From NCBI RefSeq assembly GCF_025725685.1, contig NZ_CP107008.1, positions 2,232,001 through 2,296,000 of the forward strand: a stretch of 64,000 bases of DNA, in the 5' to 3' direction. The translations under genes were made by a program, and so were the position numbers. Of the stretch, positions 43,901-53,624 are shown piece by piece (within the stretch, counting starts at the first letter, position 1; every line of letters begins with the position of its first letter). This DNA comes from Halomonas sp. M4R1S46. GTDB lineage: Bacteria > Pseudomonadota > Gammaproteobacteria > Pseudomonadales > Halomonadaceae. The notes under the pieces were generated by a model that did not search any database, was not told the origin of the DNA, and saw only the letters and a list, made by a program, of their open reading frames with translations.

Positions 43901-44695
43901 ATGCGCAATGCCCTGATCGGCACCCTCGCCGCCTCGGCCCTGACGCTGGCCATCGGCCAGGCCAATGCCGACGAGCACAGCATCAAGGTCGGCACCGTGG
44001 CCGGCCCCGAGACCGACGTCATGCAGGTGGCGGTCGACATCGCCGAGCGCGAGTATGGCCTGGAGGTCGAGCTCGTCGAGTTCACCGACTACGTGACGCC
44101 CAATGCCGCCCTTGCCGATGGCAGCCTGGACGCCAACGCCTACCAGCACGAGCCCTACATGCAGTCCATGGTCGAGGATCGCGGCTACGACTTCGCCATC
44201 GCCGGTCGCACTTTCGTCTATCCGATCGGCGCCTATTCCGAGAAGTACGACAGCCTCGAGGAACTGCCGGACGGGGCCACCATCGCCCTGCCCAACGACC
44301 CGACCAACGAGGGCCGTTCACTGATCCTGCTCCACAACAAGGGCCTGATCACCCTCGACGACCCAAGCAACCTGCAAGCCACCCCGCTGGACATCGTCGA
44401 GAACCCGCACAACTTCGACTTCCGCGAGATAGAGGCCGCCCAGCTGCCCCGCGTCCTGCCCGACGTGGACATGGCGTTCATCAACAACACCTTCGCCCAG
44501 CCGGCCGGCCTGAGCCTGGACGACGCCCTGGTGAGCGAGGGGCCGGAATCGCCCTACGTGAACATCATCGCGGTGCGCGCGGGCGACGAGGATCGCGAGG
44601 CCATCCAGCAGCTGGTCGACGCCTACCAGCGCGACGAGGTCGCCGCCAAGGCCGAGGAGCTATTCAAGGGCGCGGCGGTCCCCGGCTGGAAATGA
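43901..44695 (+). CDS. metQ: Methionine-binding protein MetQ (soluble, no lipobox)
   Basis: The 264-residue protein belongs to the NlpA family (VGTVAGPETDVMQVAVDIAEREYGLEVELVEFTDYVTPNAAL). The ligand-region phrases IALPNDPTNEGRSLILL and AFINNTFA are present. Its signal peptide MRNALIGTLAASALTLAIGQANA ends in a type I cleavage site. Most MetQ proteins are lipoproteins with a Cys there; this one has none, so it is probably free in the periplasm. The 99-base gap to metI contains AT-rich DNA and may hold its own promoter. Confidence 0.93.
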   Translation: MRNALIGTLAASALTLAIGQANADEHSIKVGTVAGPETDVMQVAVDIAEREYGLEVELVEFTDYVTPNAALADGSLDANAYQHEPYMQSMVEDRGYDFAIAGRTFVYPIGAYSEKYDSLEELPDGATIALPNDPTNEGRSLILLHNKGLITLDDPSNLQATPLDIVENPHNFDFREIEAAQLPRVLPDVDMAFINNTFAQPAGLSLDDALVSEGPESPYVNIIAVRAGDEDREAIQQLVDAYQRDEVAAKAEELFKGAAVPGWK

Positions 44696-44888
44696 GGGTA
44701 AACGGATATGCTATTGCGCTCGACGACCCACATGGAGGTGGGAAGTGCGTTGGTTCGTCGGGAACGAACCTAGCCATCCTGGCCGCCGGCAGTGCTCGCT
44801 CTCCTCATGTAGCAGGCTACACTCCGGGAGCTGCGCTCCGGCGGCGACCAGCCTCTCTTCGCTCATAACGCATATCCGAATTACCCTC
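44694..44888. repeat. MITE-like element with 18-19-base inverted ends after metQ
   Basis: GAGGGTAAACGGATATGC (44694-44711, starting inside the metQ stop codon) is the near-perfect reverse complement of GCATATCCGAATTACCCTC (44870-44888). The 195-base interval has no coding frame and contains several short hairpins. Size, inverted ends and absence of genes fit a miniature inverted-repeat element, or alternatively a large folded RNA at the metQ 3' end. No second copy is seen in the window. Confidence 0.55.
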
Positions 44889-44902
44889 TTCGACAAAAAC
44901 TC

Positions 44903-44927
44903 CGGGGCCGGCTCCACGCCGGCCCCG
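44903..44927. terminator. GC-rich hairpin before the fRMsr gene
   Basis: CGGGGCCGGC (44903-44912) and GCCGGCCCCG (44918-44927) form a perfect ten-base stem with a five-base loop. No T-run follows. It lies 18 bases before the next start codon, so it could separate metNIQ from the reductase gene or modulate its translation. Confidence 0.5.
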
Positions 44928-44945
44928 TTCGTTGAAGGAAACGAT

Positions 44946-45413
44946 ATGACCAAGCCCACCCCCGACTACGCCTTGCTCGCGCGCCAGCTCGATGCCCTGC
45001 TCGATGACCGGGACTGGCTGACCAACAGTGCCCAGACCTGCGCCTTTCTGATGCAGGAACTGCCGGCGCTCAACTGGGTCGGCTTCTACCTGCACCGCGA
45101 GCCCGAGATGCTGGGTCTCGGCCCCTTCCAGGGCAAGCCGGCCTGCCACCCCATCCCCTTCAGCAAGGGCGTCTGCGGCGCCGCGGCGCGCACCCGCGAG
45201 ACCCAGCGCATCGATGACGTCCACGCCATCGCCGACCATATCGCCTGCGACAGCGCCTCCAACGCCGAACTGGTGGTGCCGGTGGTAGTCGACGACCGCC
45301 TGTGGGGCGTGCTGGATCTCGACAGCCCGCAGCGAGGTCGCTTCACCCCGGCCGATCAGGCCGGCATCGAGCGGCTGGTTCAGGTCTTCGTCGCCAACAC
45401 CGACCTGACCTGA
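44946..45413 (+). CDS. msrC: Free methionine-R-sulfoxide reductase (fRMsr, GAF-type)
   Basis: The enzyme reduces free methionine-R-sulfoxide to methionine using cysteine chemistry in a GAF fold. The 155-residue protein starts MTKPTPDYALLARQLDALL. It keeps all three functional cysteines of the family: Cys67 (FQGKPAC), Cys77 (GVCGAA) and Cys101 (HIACDSASNAE). AAGGAAACGAT before the ATG is a good ribosome site. Its place behind metNIQ suggests repair of imported methionine sulfoxide. Confidence 0.93.
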   Translation: MTKPTPDYALLARQLDALLDDRDWLTNSAQTCAFLMQELPALNWVGFYLHREPEMLGLGPFQGKPACHPIPFSKGVCGAAARTRETQRIDDVHAIADHIACDSASNAELVVPVVVDDRLWGVLDLDSPQRGRFTPADQAGIERLVQVFVANTDLT

Positions 45414-45443
45414 CCTGACACCCACCTCCCCCAGTCCAGGGGA

Positions 45444-46091
45444 TCAGAGGCACTCGAGCAACCAGCGGGCGGCATGTTCCTGCACCGCTTCCAGGGTACC
45501 CGGCTCCTCGAAGAGATGGGTCGCGCCGGGCACCACCACCAGCTCACAGCGCCCCGGAATACCCTGGCGCGCCTGCTCGTTGAGCCGCAACACCGTCGGG
45601 TCGTTCTCGCCGACCAGCAGCAGCGTCGGCGCGCGCACCGCCGCCAGTTGGTCGCCGGCGAGGTCGACTCGCCCACCGCGGGAAACCACCGCCCGCACCT
45701 GTTCCGGCCTCGCCGCGGCGGCGATCAGCGCCGCCGCCGCCCCCGTGCTTGCCCCGAACAGCCCGATGCCCAGGCTGCGGGTCTCGCTCGCCCGGCTGAC
45801 GCGGTCCACGGCACCGATCAGCCGCCGCGAGATCAGGTCGATATCGAAGCGAAGCGCCCGGGTACGCTCATCGATGATGTTCTCGTCCGGCGTGAGCAGG
45901 TCGAAGAGCAGCGCCGCCAGGCCCTGATCGGCCAGGAAGCGTGCCACCTGCTGGTTGCGGGGGCTGAGCCGGCTGCTGCCACTGCCATGGGCGAAGACGA
46001 CGAGGCCCTTCGGCTGCTCCGGCATCAGCAGGTCGCCCTCCAGCGCGGCATCGTCCAGCGCCAGCTCGAAGAGGTGATGGGAGACCGCCAT
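45444..46091 (-). CDS. Alpha/beta hydrolase, dienelactone-hydrolase-like
   Basis: The 215-residue protein has the alpha/beta-hydrolase fold with oxyanion phrase VVFAHGSGSSR. The nucleophile elbow is FGASTGAAAAL (GxSxG), the acid loop LLVGENDPTV and the catalytic His in VPGATHLFEEPG. This type is often found fused or linked to phosphoribosyltransferase domains in proteobacteria. Here it is alone and its substrate is unknown. The ATG at 46091 (MAVSHHLFEL) is chosen over a long, low-quality upstream extension. Confidence 0.82.
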   Translation of the reverse strand: MAVSHHLFELALDDAALEGDLLMPEQPKGLVVFAHGSGSSRLSPRNQQVARFLADQGLAALLFDLLTPDENIIDERTRALRFDIDLISRRLIGAVDRVSRASETRSLGIGLFGASTGAAAALIAAAARPEQVRAVVSRGGRVDLAGDQLAAVRAPTLLLVGENDPTVLRLNEQARQGIPGRCELVVVPGATHLFEEPGTLEAVQEHAARWLLECL

Positions 46092-46344
46092 GAGGCACCT
46101 CCTGCAATCGCGGAATCGACCGGCCCGGCGAAGTGGCCGGCCCGGATCGGCGAAGCATCGCAAAATGCCCTCGTCCTCCTTGAAAGCTAGCTCTCGGCGA
46201 CCGGAGGGTTCAAACGGCATGACGGTTGAATAGGATGGTGCCCAGGCAGGGGAAGCGTCTCCGCCATACGGCTGAGCGCCGTCATCAGGAACATGCTCCC
46301 GGTGCCCGTGGGCTCGCGCCCTGGCGGCGAGCGGCCCTAACGCA

Positions 46345-46381
46345 AGACGCCCCCAAGGTGCGGTGGACCTTGGGGGCGTCT
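46345..46381 (-). terminator. Terminator hairpin of the tRNA-Val pair
   Basis: A perfect 15-base stem (AGACGCCCCCAAGGT at 46345-46359 with ACCTTGGGGGCGTCT at 46367-46381) has a seven-base loop. It begins eight bases beyond the 3' end of the second tRNA. No T-run is seen on the minus strand, but the stem is very stable. Confidence 0.7.
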
Positions 46382-46388
46382 CGGGATC

Positions 46389-46465
46389 TGGTAGGACCAA
46401 GCGGATTTGAACCGCTGACCTCCACGATGTCAACGTGGCGCTCTAACCAACTGAGCTATGGTCCT
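46389..46465 (-). tRNA. tRNA-Val (GAC)
   Basis: The minus-strand sequence folds as a standard tRNA: acceptor AGGACCA/TGGTCCT, D-arm with AGCTCAGTTGGTTAGAGC, anticodon stem CCACG/CGTGG with loop TTGACAT (anticodon GAC), T-arm with GGTTCAAATCC and an encoded CCA (46389-46391). It is the downstream member of a tandem pair. Confidence 0.95.
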
Positions 46466-46491
46466 GCAACGGAAGGTCGTCTGGGAAGCGC

Positions 46492-46568
46492 TGGTAGGAC
46501 CAGGCGGATTTGAACCGCCGACCTCCACGATGTCAACGTGGCGCTCTAACCAACTGAGCTATGGTCCT
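46492..46568 (-). tRNA. tRNA-Val (GAC), second copy
   Basis: This is identical in plan to its neighbour, with the same anticodon loop TTGACAT and an encoded CCA. The two copies differ only by compensating changes in the T-stem (GGCGG/CCGCC here versus AGCGG/CCGCT). The 26-base spacer indicates co-transcription. Confidence 0.95.
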
Positions 46569-46674
46569 ACGTACCCCGGCGGCATTCGCCGTGACAACGG
46601 TTGCGTATTCTACTGGGCCGGGCGGGAAATGCAACCCCTTTTTTCCCGCCACGAGGCGGTCAAGTCGCGCCGGA

Positions 46675-48183
46675 TCAGGAACTTGGGGTGTCCTGCTCCG
46701 GCGTGCAGCGGACCCGGTTCACCGCCTCGAGCCAGCCGGCATAGAGCCGCTCGCGCTCGGCCTCGTCCATGGTCGGGGTGAAGCTGCGCTCGCAGTGCCA
46801 GAGGGCGGCGATCTCGTCGAGATCCCGGTACCAGCCCAGGCGCAGGCCGGCCAGGTAGGCCGCCCCCAGGGCGGTAGTCTCGAGGATCCCCGGGCGGTCC
46901 ACCTGGACGCCCAGCATGTCGGACAGGAACTGCATGAGCCAGTTGTTGGCCACCATGCCGCCATCCACCCGCAGGGTGCCCGGCGGCGTGCTCATGTCGT
47001 CGCTCATGCACACCTGCAGGTCCCGGGTCTGGTAGCAGACCGCCTGGAGCCCCGCGGCGACGATATCGCCGATGCCGGTATCCCGGGTCAAGCCGAGGAT
47101 GGCGCCCCGAGCCTTGGGATCCCAGTGCGGTGCGCCCAGGCCGGTGAAGGCCGGCACCAGGTAGACGCTGTGACCGCTCCGGGTCTCGCTGGCCAGGGTC
47201 TCGGTCTCGGCGGCATCGGCGAACAGCTTGAGCCCGTCCCGCAGCCACTGGACGGTGGCCCCGGCGACGAAGATGCTGCCTTCCATGGCGTAGGTCGGCA
47301 CGCCGTTCAGGCGATAGCCCACGGTGGTCAGCAGCCGGTTGCGGGAGATCTCGGCCCGCTCCCCGGTATTGACGATCATGAAGCAGCCGGTGCCGTAGGT
47401 GCTCTTGCCCATGCCCGGCATGAAGCAGGCCTGCCCCACCAGGGCCGCCTGCTGGTCGCCGGCGACCCCGGCGATCGGCAGGGTTCCGCCCAGCAGGTCG
47501 GCCCGGACCCGGCCGAAGTCGTCACTGGAATCCTTCACCTCGGGGAGCAGGCTCGCCGGAATGTCGAACAGCGCGAGCAGCTCCGGGTCCCAGCGCTGCG
47601 CATGGATGTCGAACAGTGCCGTGCGCGAGGCGTTGGTGGCATCGGTGGCATGCACCCAACCGCCGGTGAGTCGCCAGATCAGGAAGGTGTCGACGGTGCC
47701 GAAGGCCAGCTCGCCGCGTTCCGCCCGCTCCCGGGCGCCCTCGACGTTGTCGAGCAGCCAGGCCAGCTTGGTGGCCGAGAAGTAGGGATCGATGAGCAGC
47801 CCGGTGCGCGCCTGGACGAGGCCGGTGTGCCCCGCCTCGCGCAGCGCCTGGCAGCGATCGGCGGTGCGCCGGTCCTGCCAGACGATGGCGTTGTGGAGGG
47901 GCTCGCCGGTCTGCCGATCCCACAGCAGGGTGGTCTCGCGCTGGTTGGTGATACCGATGCCGGCGATCGCCTCGAGGCCCACGCCCGGGTGCGCGATCAC
48001 CTCGCGACAGGTCGCCACCACGCTGTCCCAGATCGCCTCGGGGTCGTGCTCCACCCAGCCATCGGCGGGGAACTGCTGGGGAAACTCGCGCTGGGCAGTC
48101 GCGATGCTGTGGCCGTCGCGATCGAAGAGGATCGCCCGGGAGCTGGTCGTGCCCTGGTCGATGGCAAGCAGGTAAGAGGCCAT
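46675..48183 (-). CDS. glpK: Glycerol kinase GlpK
   Basis: GlpK phosphorylates glycerol with ATP to glycerol-3-phosphate. The 502-residue protein starts MASYLLAIDQGTTSSRAILFD. It shows the FGGY-family motifs NQRETT, DPYFSATKLAWLL, VAGDQQAALVGQACF and the second signature GLRVDGG-type (TLRVDGGMVANNWLMQF). It reads away from glpR. Its promoter region holds a clear dyad likely bound by GlpR. Confidence 0.97.
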   Translation of the reverse strand: MASYLLAIDQGTTSSRAILFDRDGHSIATAQREFPQQFPADGWVEHDPEAIWDSVVATCREVIAHPGVGLEAIAGIGITNQRETTLLWDRQTGEPLHNAIVWQDRRTADRCQALREAGHTGLVQARTGLLIDPYFSATKLAWLLDNVEGARERAERGELAFGTVDTFLIWRLTGGWVHATDATNASRTALFDIHAQRWDPELLALFDIPASLLPEVKDSSDDFGRVRADLLGGTLPIAGVAGDQQAALVGQACFMPGMGKSTYGTGCFMIVNTGERAEISRNRLLTTVGYRLNGVPTYAMEGSIFVAGATVQWLRDGLKLFADAAETETLASETRSGHSVYLVPAFTGLGAPHWDPKARGAILGLTRDTGIGDIVAAGLQAVCYQTRDLQVCMSDDMSTPPGTLRVDGGMVANNWLMQFLSDMLGVQVDRPGILETTALGAAYLAGLRLGWYRDLDEIAALWHCERSFTPTMDEAERERLYAGWLEAVNRVRCTPEQDTPSS

Positions 48184-48219
48184 GGCGATGCATCCTGGTG
48201 TCGTTGAGCCGGGGAGCAC

Positions 48220-48239
48220 TTTCGTTTTCCACAACGAAA
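48220..48239 (-). promoter_or_regulatory. Candidate GlpR operator before glpK
   Basis: TTTCGTT (48220-48226) and AACGAAA (48233-48239) form a perfect seven-base dyad with a six-base spacer, 36 bases upstream of the glpK ATG. The adjoining AATGTTCGCTTATGAT (48239-48254) also resembles the E. coli GlpR half-site TGTTCG. Repeated TTCG/CGAA spacing suggests more than one bound repressor dimer. Confidence 0.6.
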
Positions 48240-48395
48240 ATGTTCGCTTATGATCAAAAGACTACGCTAGTGGCCGATGACGCTCAATTGACAACCCCGC
48301 CTCCGGCCTACGACTTTCGCCGCAAGAGGATCGGGGAAAGCGCCCCTGCAGCGGCCGACGGGATGGCGTAGAATCCCGGCGATCAAGGAGTCAGC

Positions 48396-49154
48396 ATGAA
48401 CCCACAGCAGCGCCAAGACAGCATCGTCGACCTGGTACGCCGGCAGGGCTACGCCAGCATCGAACAGCTCACCGAACATTTCGCGGTCACCCCCCAGACG
48501 ATCCGCCGCGACCTCAACCGGCTCTCCGGCGAGGGACAGCTGCGACGCGTCCATGGCGGGGCCGGCCTCGAGTCGAGCACGGTCAACACCGCCTACTCGA
48601 TGCGCAAGACCCTCAATCTGGAGGCCAAGCAGCGCATCGCGGCCCTGCTCGCCAGCCATATCCCGGACCATGCCTCGCTGTTCATCAACATCGGCACCAG
48701 CAACGAGGTGGTCGCCGAGGCGCTGCTGGATCACCACGGGCTGGAGGTCATCACCAACAACCTCAACGTGGCCGCCATCCTGCAGCGCAAGGAAGACTTC
48801 AACGTGATCATCGCCGGCGGCCAGGTCCGTTCCCGGGACGGCGGCATCATCGGCGAGGCCACCATCGACTTCATCAACCAGTTCAAGGTCGACTTCGGCA
48901 TCATCGGCATCAGCGGCATCGACGAGGACGGCTCGCTGCTGGAATTCGACTACCAGGAAGTGCGGGTCGCCCAGGCCATCATCCAGAACTCCCGGCAGGT
49001 CTACCTGGCCGCCGACCATTCCAAGTTCCAGCGCAACCCCGTGGTGCGCCAGGGCAACCTTGCCCAGCTCGATGCCCTGTTCACCGACCGCCAGCCCTCC
49101 GAGCGCATCCTGCAGTTGCTGCAGGCCCACGACGTCACCCTCCACCTCGCCTGA
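48396..49154 (+). CDS. glpR: DeoR-family glycerol-3-phosphate regulon repressor GlpR
   Basis: GlpR represses glycerol genes and is released by glycerol-3-phosphate. The 252-residue protein has the N-terminal DeoR helix-turn-helix (YASIEQLTEHFAVTPQTIRRDLNRL) and the sugar-phosphate-binding domain with INIGTSNEVVAEAL, GIIGEATIDFI and FGIIGISGIDEDGSLLEFDYQE. It is divergent from glpK and followed by glpD, the classical arrangement. AAGGAG precedes the start by seven bases. Confidence 0.95.
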   Translation: MNPQQRQDSIVDLVRRQGYASIEQLTEHFAVTPQTIRRDLNRLSGEGQLRRVHGGAGLESSTVNTAYSMRKTLNLEAKQRIAALLASHIPDHASLFINIGTSNEVVAEALLDHHGLEVITNNLNVAAILQRKEDFNVIIAGGQVRSRDGGIIGEATIDFINQFKVDFGIIGISGIDEDGSLLEFDYQEVRVAQAIIQNSRQVYLAADHSKFQRNPVVRQGNLAQLDALFTDRQPSERILQLLQAHDVTLHLA

Positions 49155-49210
49155 CTCGCCGGCCCGCCCTTGCGGTGGGCCCCTTCGTCCGCCGGCGCCC
49201 CTCGTCAGAC

Positions 49211-49229
49211 CAACTGCGATAGCCCTGTC
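49211..49229 (-). repeat. Dispersed 12-mer GGGCTATCGCAG between glpR and glpD
   Basis: On the minus strand CAGGGCTATCGCAGTTGG occurs here, matching 37759-37776 over 18 bases. It is one of five occurrences of the 12-mer or a one-base variant in the window. It lies just upstream of the glpD promoter and may be the 3' end structure of glpR. Confidence 0.5.
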
Positions 49230-49245
49230 ACCCAGGCCTCATCGC

Positions 49246-49287
49246 TTGATGTTCGATTTCAATTGCTTTATTTTCGTTTTCAAACAT
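49246..49287 (+). promoter_or_regulatory. glpD promoter with overlapping GlpR site
   Basis: TTGATG (49246-49251), a 17-base spacer and TATTTT (49269-49274) make a plausible promoter. ATTTTCGTTTTCAAACAT (49270-49287) overlaps its -10 and start region and resembles the sites before glpS and glpK. ATGTTCGATTT at 49249 resembles an E. coli GlpR half-site. Repression by GlpR is inferred. Confidence 0.55.
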
Positions 49288-49338
49288 ATCTTGGTCACCT
49301 TCAGACATCCCGGTCTCCCGGCCGGTGCGGAGCACTCC

Positions 49339-50838
49339 ATGACAACGACCCATGACATCCTGGATCTCTTCGTCATAGGCGGCGGCATCAACGGCGCCGG
49401 CATCGCCGCCGATGCCGCCGGGCGGGGCCTCTCGGTGGGCCTGTGCGAACAGGCCGACCTGGCGGGCGCCACCTCGTCGGCCAGCAGCAAGCTGATCCAT
49501 GGCGGGCTGCGCTACCTGGAGCACCACGAGTTTCGCCTGGTGCGGGAGGCCCTGCGGGAGCGCGAGGTCCTGTTGGCCAAGGCCCCGCACATCATCTGGC
49601 CGCTACGCTTCATCCTGCCCCACCGCTCCCACCTGCGCCCGGCCTGGATGCTGCGTGCCGGCCTGTTTCTCTACGATCACCTGAGCAAGCGCCAGCAGCT
49701 GCCGGGCTCGCGTGGCATCAGGCTCACGCCGGCCCAGGGCATGAGTCCGGACATCCGCCGCGGCTTCGAGTATTCCGACTGCTGGGTCGATGACGCCCGC
49801 CTGGTGGTCCTCAATGCCCTGCAGGCCCGGGAGATGGGGGCCGAGGTCCGGGTGCGCACGCGCTGCGTCGACGCCCGCGAGGTCGACGGCCACTGGCAGA
49901 TCGAGCTCGAGGGCTTGGATAGCGGTCAACGCTTCCGGCGACGGGCCCGCGCCCTGGTCAATGCCGCGGGTCCCTGGGTGGAAGGCGTGGTCAAGGACAC
50001 GGCCCACCGGCCCTCCCGCTACAGCGTGCGCATGATCCAGGGCAGCCATCTGATCGTGCCCCGCCGCAACCACGACGACCGGGCCTACATCCTGCAGAAC
50101 ACCGACCAGCGCATCGTCTTCGTGCTGCCCTTCGATGAGGACTTCAGCCTGGTGGGCACCACCGACCGGCGCTACGAGGGCGATCCCGCCCGCGTCGAGA
50201 CCAGCGAGGAAGAGATCGACTACCTCCTCTCGGTGGTCAACGATCATTTCCGCCGCCCCCTGACGCGGGACGATGTCATTCGCACCTTCGCCGGGGTGCG
50301 TCCGCTATGCGACGATGAATCCGCCGAGCCCTCCGCCATGACCCGTGACTACACCCTGGATCTGGATACCCAGGGCCCGCCGCTGCTGTCGGTGTTCGGC
50401 GGCAAGATCACCACCTATCGCAAGCTCGCCGAGGCGGCCATGACCGCCCTGGCCCCGCACCTGCCGGCGATGCGCGGACCCTGGACGGCCGAGGCGCCCC
50501 TGCCCGGCGGGGACATCGGTGACCAGGCGCGCTTCCGCGAACGGCTGGCCGCCGACTTCCCGTTCCTGAGCCCGGCCCAGGTGCGCCGCTTCTCCCGCAG
50601 CTACGGCTCGCTGTGCCTGCGCTTTCTGGAAGGTAAGCGCTCCCAGGAAGCGCTGGGTGAACCCTACGGCGCGGGCCTGACCACCGCCGAGGTGGATTAC
50701 CTGATGGCCCAGGAGTGGGCCCGCGAACCCCAGGACATCCTCTGGCGCCGGACCAAGCTCGGCCTGCATCTCTCCCCCGTCCAGGTCGCGCGTCTGGCAG
50801 ACTACATGGCCCACCGCCGCACCGAGCTCGCGGCCTGA
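49339..50838 (+). CDS. glpD: Aerobic glycerol-3-phosphate dehydrogenase GlpD, glpR-linked copy
   Basis: This classical membrane-bound GlpD has 499 residues. It has the FAD motif LDLFVIGGGINGAGIAADAAGRGLSVGLCE, the substrate-site phrase SSKLIHGGLRYLEHHEFRLVREAL, NAAGPWVEG, and LSVFGGKITTYRKLAEAA near the end of the FAD domain. It matches E. coli GlpD far better than the copy at 18856. Two GlpD enzymes in one genome region suggest different electron or growth conditions, or one for each origin of glycerol-3-phosphate. Confidence 0.95.
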   Translation: MTTTHDILDLFVIGGGINGAGIAADAAGRGLSVGLCEQADLAGATSSASSKLIHGGLRYLEHHEFRLVREALREREVLLAKAPHIIWPLRFILPHRSHLRPAWMLRAGLFLYDHLSKRQQLPGSRGIRLTPAQGMSPDIRRGFEYSDCWVDDARLVVLNALQAREMGAEVRVRTRCVDAREVDGHWQIELEGLDSGQRFRRRARALVNAAGPWVEGVVKDTAHRPSRYSVRMIQGSHLIVPRRNHDDRAYILQNTDQRIVFVLPFDEDFSLVGTTDRRYEGDPARVETSEEEIDYLLSVVNDHFRRPLTRDDVIRTFAGVRPLCDDESAEPSAMTRDYTLDLDTQGPPLLSVFGGKITTYRKLAEAAMTALAPHLPAMRGPWTAEAPLPGGDIGDQARFRERLAADFPFLSPAQVRRFSRSYGSLCLRFLEGKRSQEALGEPYGAGLTTAEVDYLMAQEWAREPQDILWRRTKLGLHLSPVQVARLADYMAHRRTELAA

Positions 50839-50916
50839 GGCCGGTGGCATTACCCTCGGGAAGCGGGCGCGGCAGGAAGCGCACCTGCCGAACGTCATTT
50901 CGGGGGAGAACGCGAC

Positions 50917-51981
50917 ATGGTCGAATGGTTGCTCGGTGGGCTCGCCGCCGTCCTGCTGCTGGCCAGCCTGATCGCTCGGGTCCCCGGGCACTGGTGGTGG
51001 CTACGGGCCTGCGAGTTCCCGCGTCTGCAGATCGGCCTGGGCGGTGCCGGCTGCGCCCTCGCCTCACCGCTGGCCGACCCGGCCGCGACTCCGTGGATCG
51101 CCGCGGCGGGATGCGCCGTGCTCGCCGTGCAGCTACGCCATGTCCTGCCCTGGACGCCGCTGTGGCCGGTCCAGGTCAAGGCCGCCCGGGACGATCGCCC
51201 CGATCGCTGCCTGACCCTGCTGGTGGCCAACGTGCTGACCCCCAATCGCAACAGCGATGCCCTGCTGGCGATCATCCGCGAACAGGATCCCGACCTGGTC
51301 CTGACCCTGGAGTCCGATGACTGGTGGGGGCAGCACCTCGACGAGGGGCTCAACGGCGGTTGGCCCCATGCCGTGCGCATCCCCCTGGACAACCTCTATG
51401 GCATGCACCTGTATTCGCGCCGCCCGCTCGTCGACCCTACGGTCAAGTGGCTGATCCAGGACGACATCCCGTCTATCCACTGCGGGGTCGAACTCGAGAG
51501 CGGCGACCGGATCCGCTTTCATGCCCTGCATCCTCGGCCACCGGCCCCCAGCGAGAGCGAGGAATCGCTGTGGCGGGACGGAGAGCTGATGCTGGTGGCC
51601 AAGCTGATCCACCAGGAGCCCGAGCCCACCGTGGTGGCGGGGGATCTCAACGACGTGGCCTGGTCACGCAGTACCCGGCTGTTCTGCCGGGTCGGCGGCA
51701 TGCTCGACCCGCGGCGGGGGCGCGGCATGTTCAGTACCTTCCATGCGGACTACCCGCTGATGCGCTGGCCCCTCGACCACGTCTTCGTCAGCGAGCACTT
51801 CACGCTGAAGAAGATGCAGCGCCTGCCCCGCTTCGGTTCGGATCACTTCCCGATCCTGGCCACCCTCTGCTATCGCCCCGCCCGGGCCGACGAGCATGAG
51901 ACCCCGACGGCCACCGATGACGAGCATCGCGATGCCGAGGGCACCGTGGAGGAGGCCAGGGAGCGCGACCAGGACACTTGA
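50917..51981 (+). CDS. Membrane-anchored endonuclease/exonuclease/phosphatase-family protein
   Basis: The 354-residue protein begins with two or three hydrophobic helices (VEWLLGGLAAVLLLASLIARV, the LQIGLGGAGCALASPL region and PWIAAAGCAVLAVQL). An EEP catalytic domain follows with LLVANVLTPNRN, DLVLTLESDDWW, GDLNDVAWSRSTRLF, LDHVFVSEHF and GSDHFPILATL. These carry the Asn, Glu, Asp, Asn and His residues used by the family. The C-terminal 35 residues are strongly acidic. Proteins of this layout may act on phospholipids or nucleic acids outside the membrane; the substrate is unknown. Confidence 0.82.
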   Translation: MVEWLLGGLAAVLLLASLIARVPGHWWWLRACEFPRLQIGLGGAGCALASPLADPAATPWIAAAGCAVLAVQLRHVLPWTPLWPVQVKAARDDRPDRCLTLLVANVLTPNRNSDALLAIIREQDPDLVLTLESDDWWGQHLDEGLNGGWPHAVRIPLDNLYGMHLYSRRPLVDPTVKWLIQDDIPSIHCGVELESGDRIRFHALHPRPPAPSESEESLWRDGELMLVAKLIHQEPEPTVVAGDLNDVAWSRSTRLFCRVGGMLDPRRGRGMFSTFHADYPLMRWPLDHVFVSEHFTLKKMQRLPRFGSDHFPILATLCYRPARADEHETPTATDDEHRDAEGTVEEARERDQDT

Positions 51982-52041
51982 TCGGCGCGCAGTCACCCTG
52001 CACGGCGATGACACTCGCCGCCCGCCGGAACGTCACGCCGG

Positions 52042-53421
<1,380 letters not shown>

Positions 53422-53517
53422 GATCGGCTCCTCGTGGATGGCTGCCCTGTCACCATGGTGTTCGCCGGGGCACCTTGCAAGGCGTCCGGACGGGCCCGAA
53501 AGAATTTGATCCGACCA

Positions 53518-53559
53518 TGTTGCACTGCACAAATCACTTTGCTATTGTGCACTGCAACA
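53518..53559. promoter_or_regulatory. PhaR-type operator upstream of the phasin gene
   Basis: TGTTGCACTGCACAA (53518-53532) and TTGTGCACTGCAACA (53545-53559) form a 15-base inverted repeat with one mismatch and a 12-base spacer. TGC/GCA-rich dyads of this kind are bound by PhaR, the regulator that represses phasin genes until PHA granules titrate it away (known in Paracoccus and Cupriavidus). It lies 66 bases before the phasin ATG. Confidence 0.7.
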
Positions 53560-53624
53560 GACGAGGGAAGGCATCGGCGGACCGCCCAGGCCTTCACCAA
53601 GCCACCCCCGAGGAGGGTCAAACG

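Noticed and set aside
46621..46650. Hairpin GGCGGGAAA/TTTCCCGCC as glpK terminator
   Set aside because: The stem is real, but its T-run is inside the loop and none follows on the minus strand, so termination is doubtful and it was not listed as a feature.
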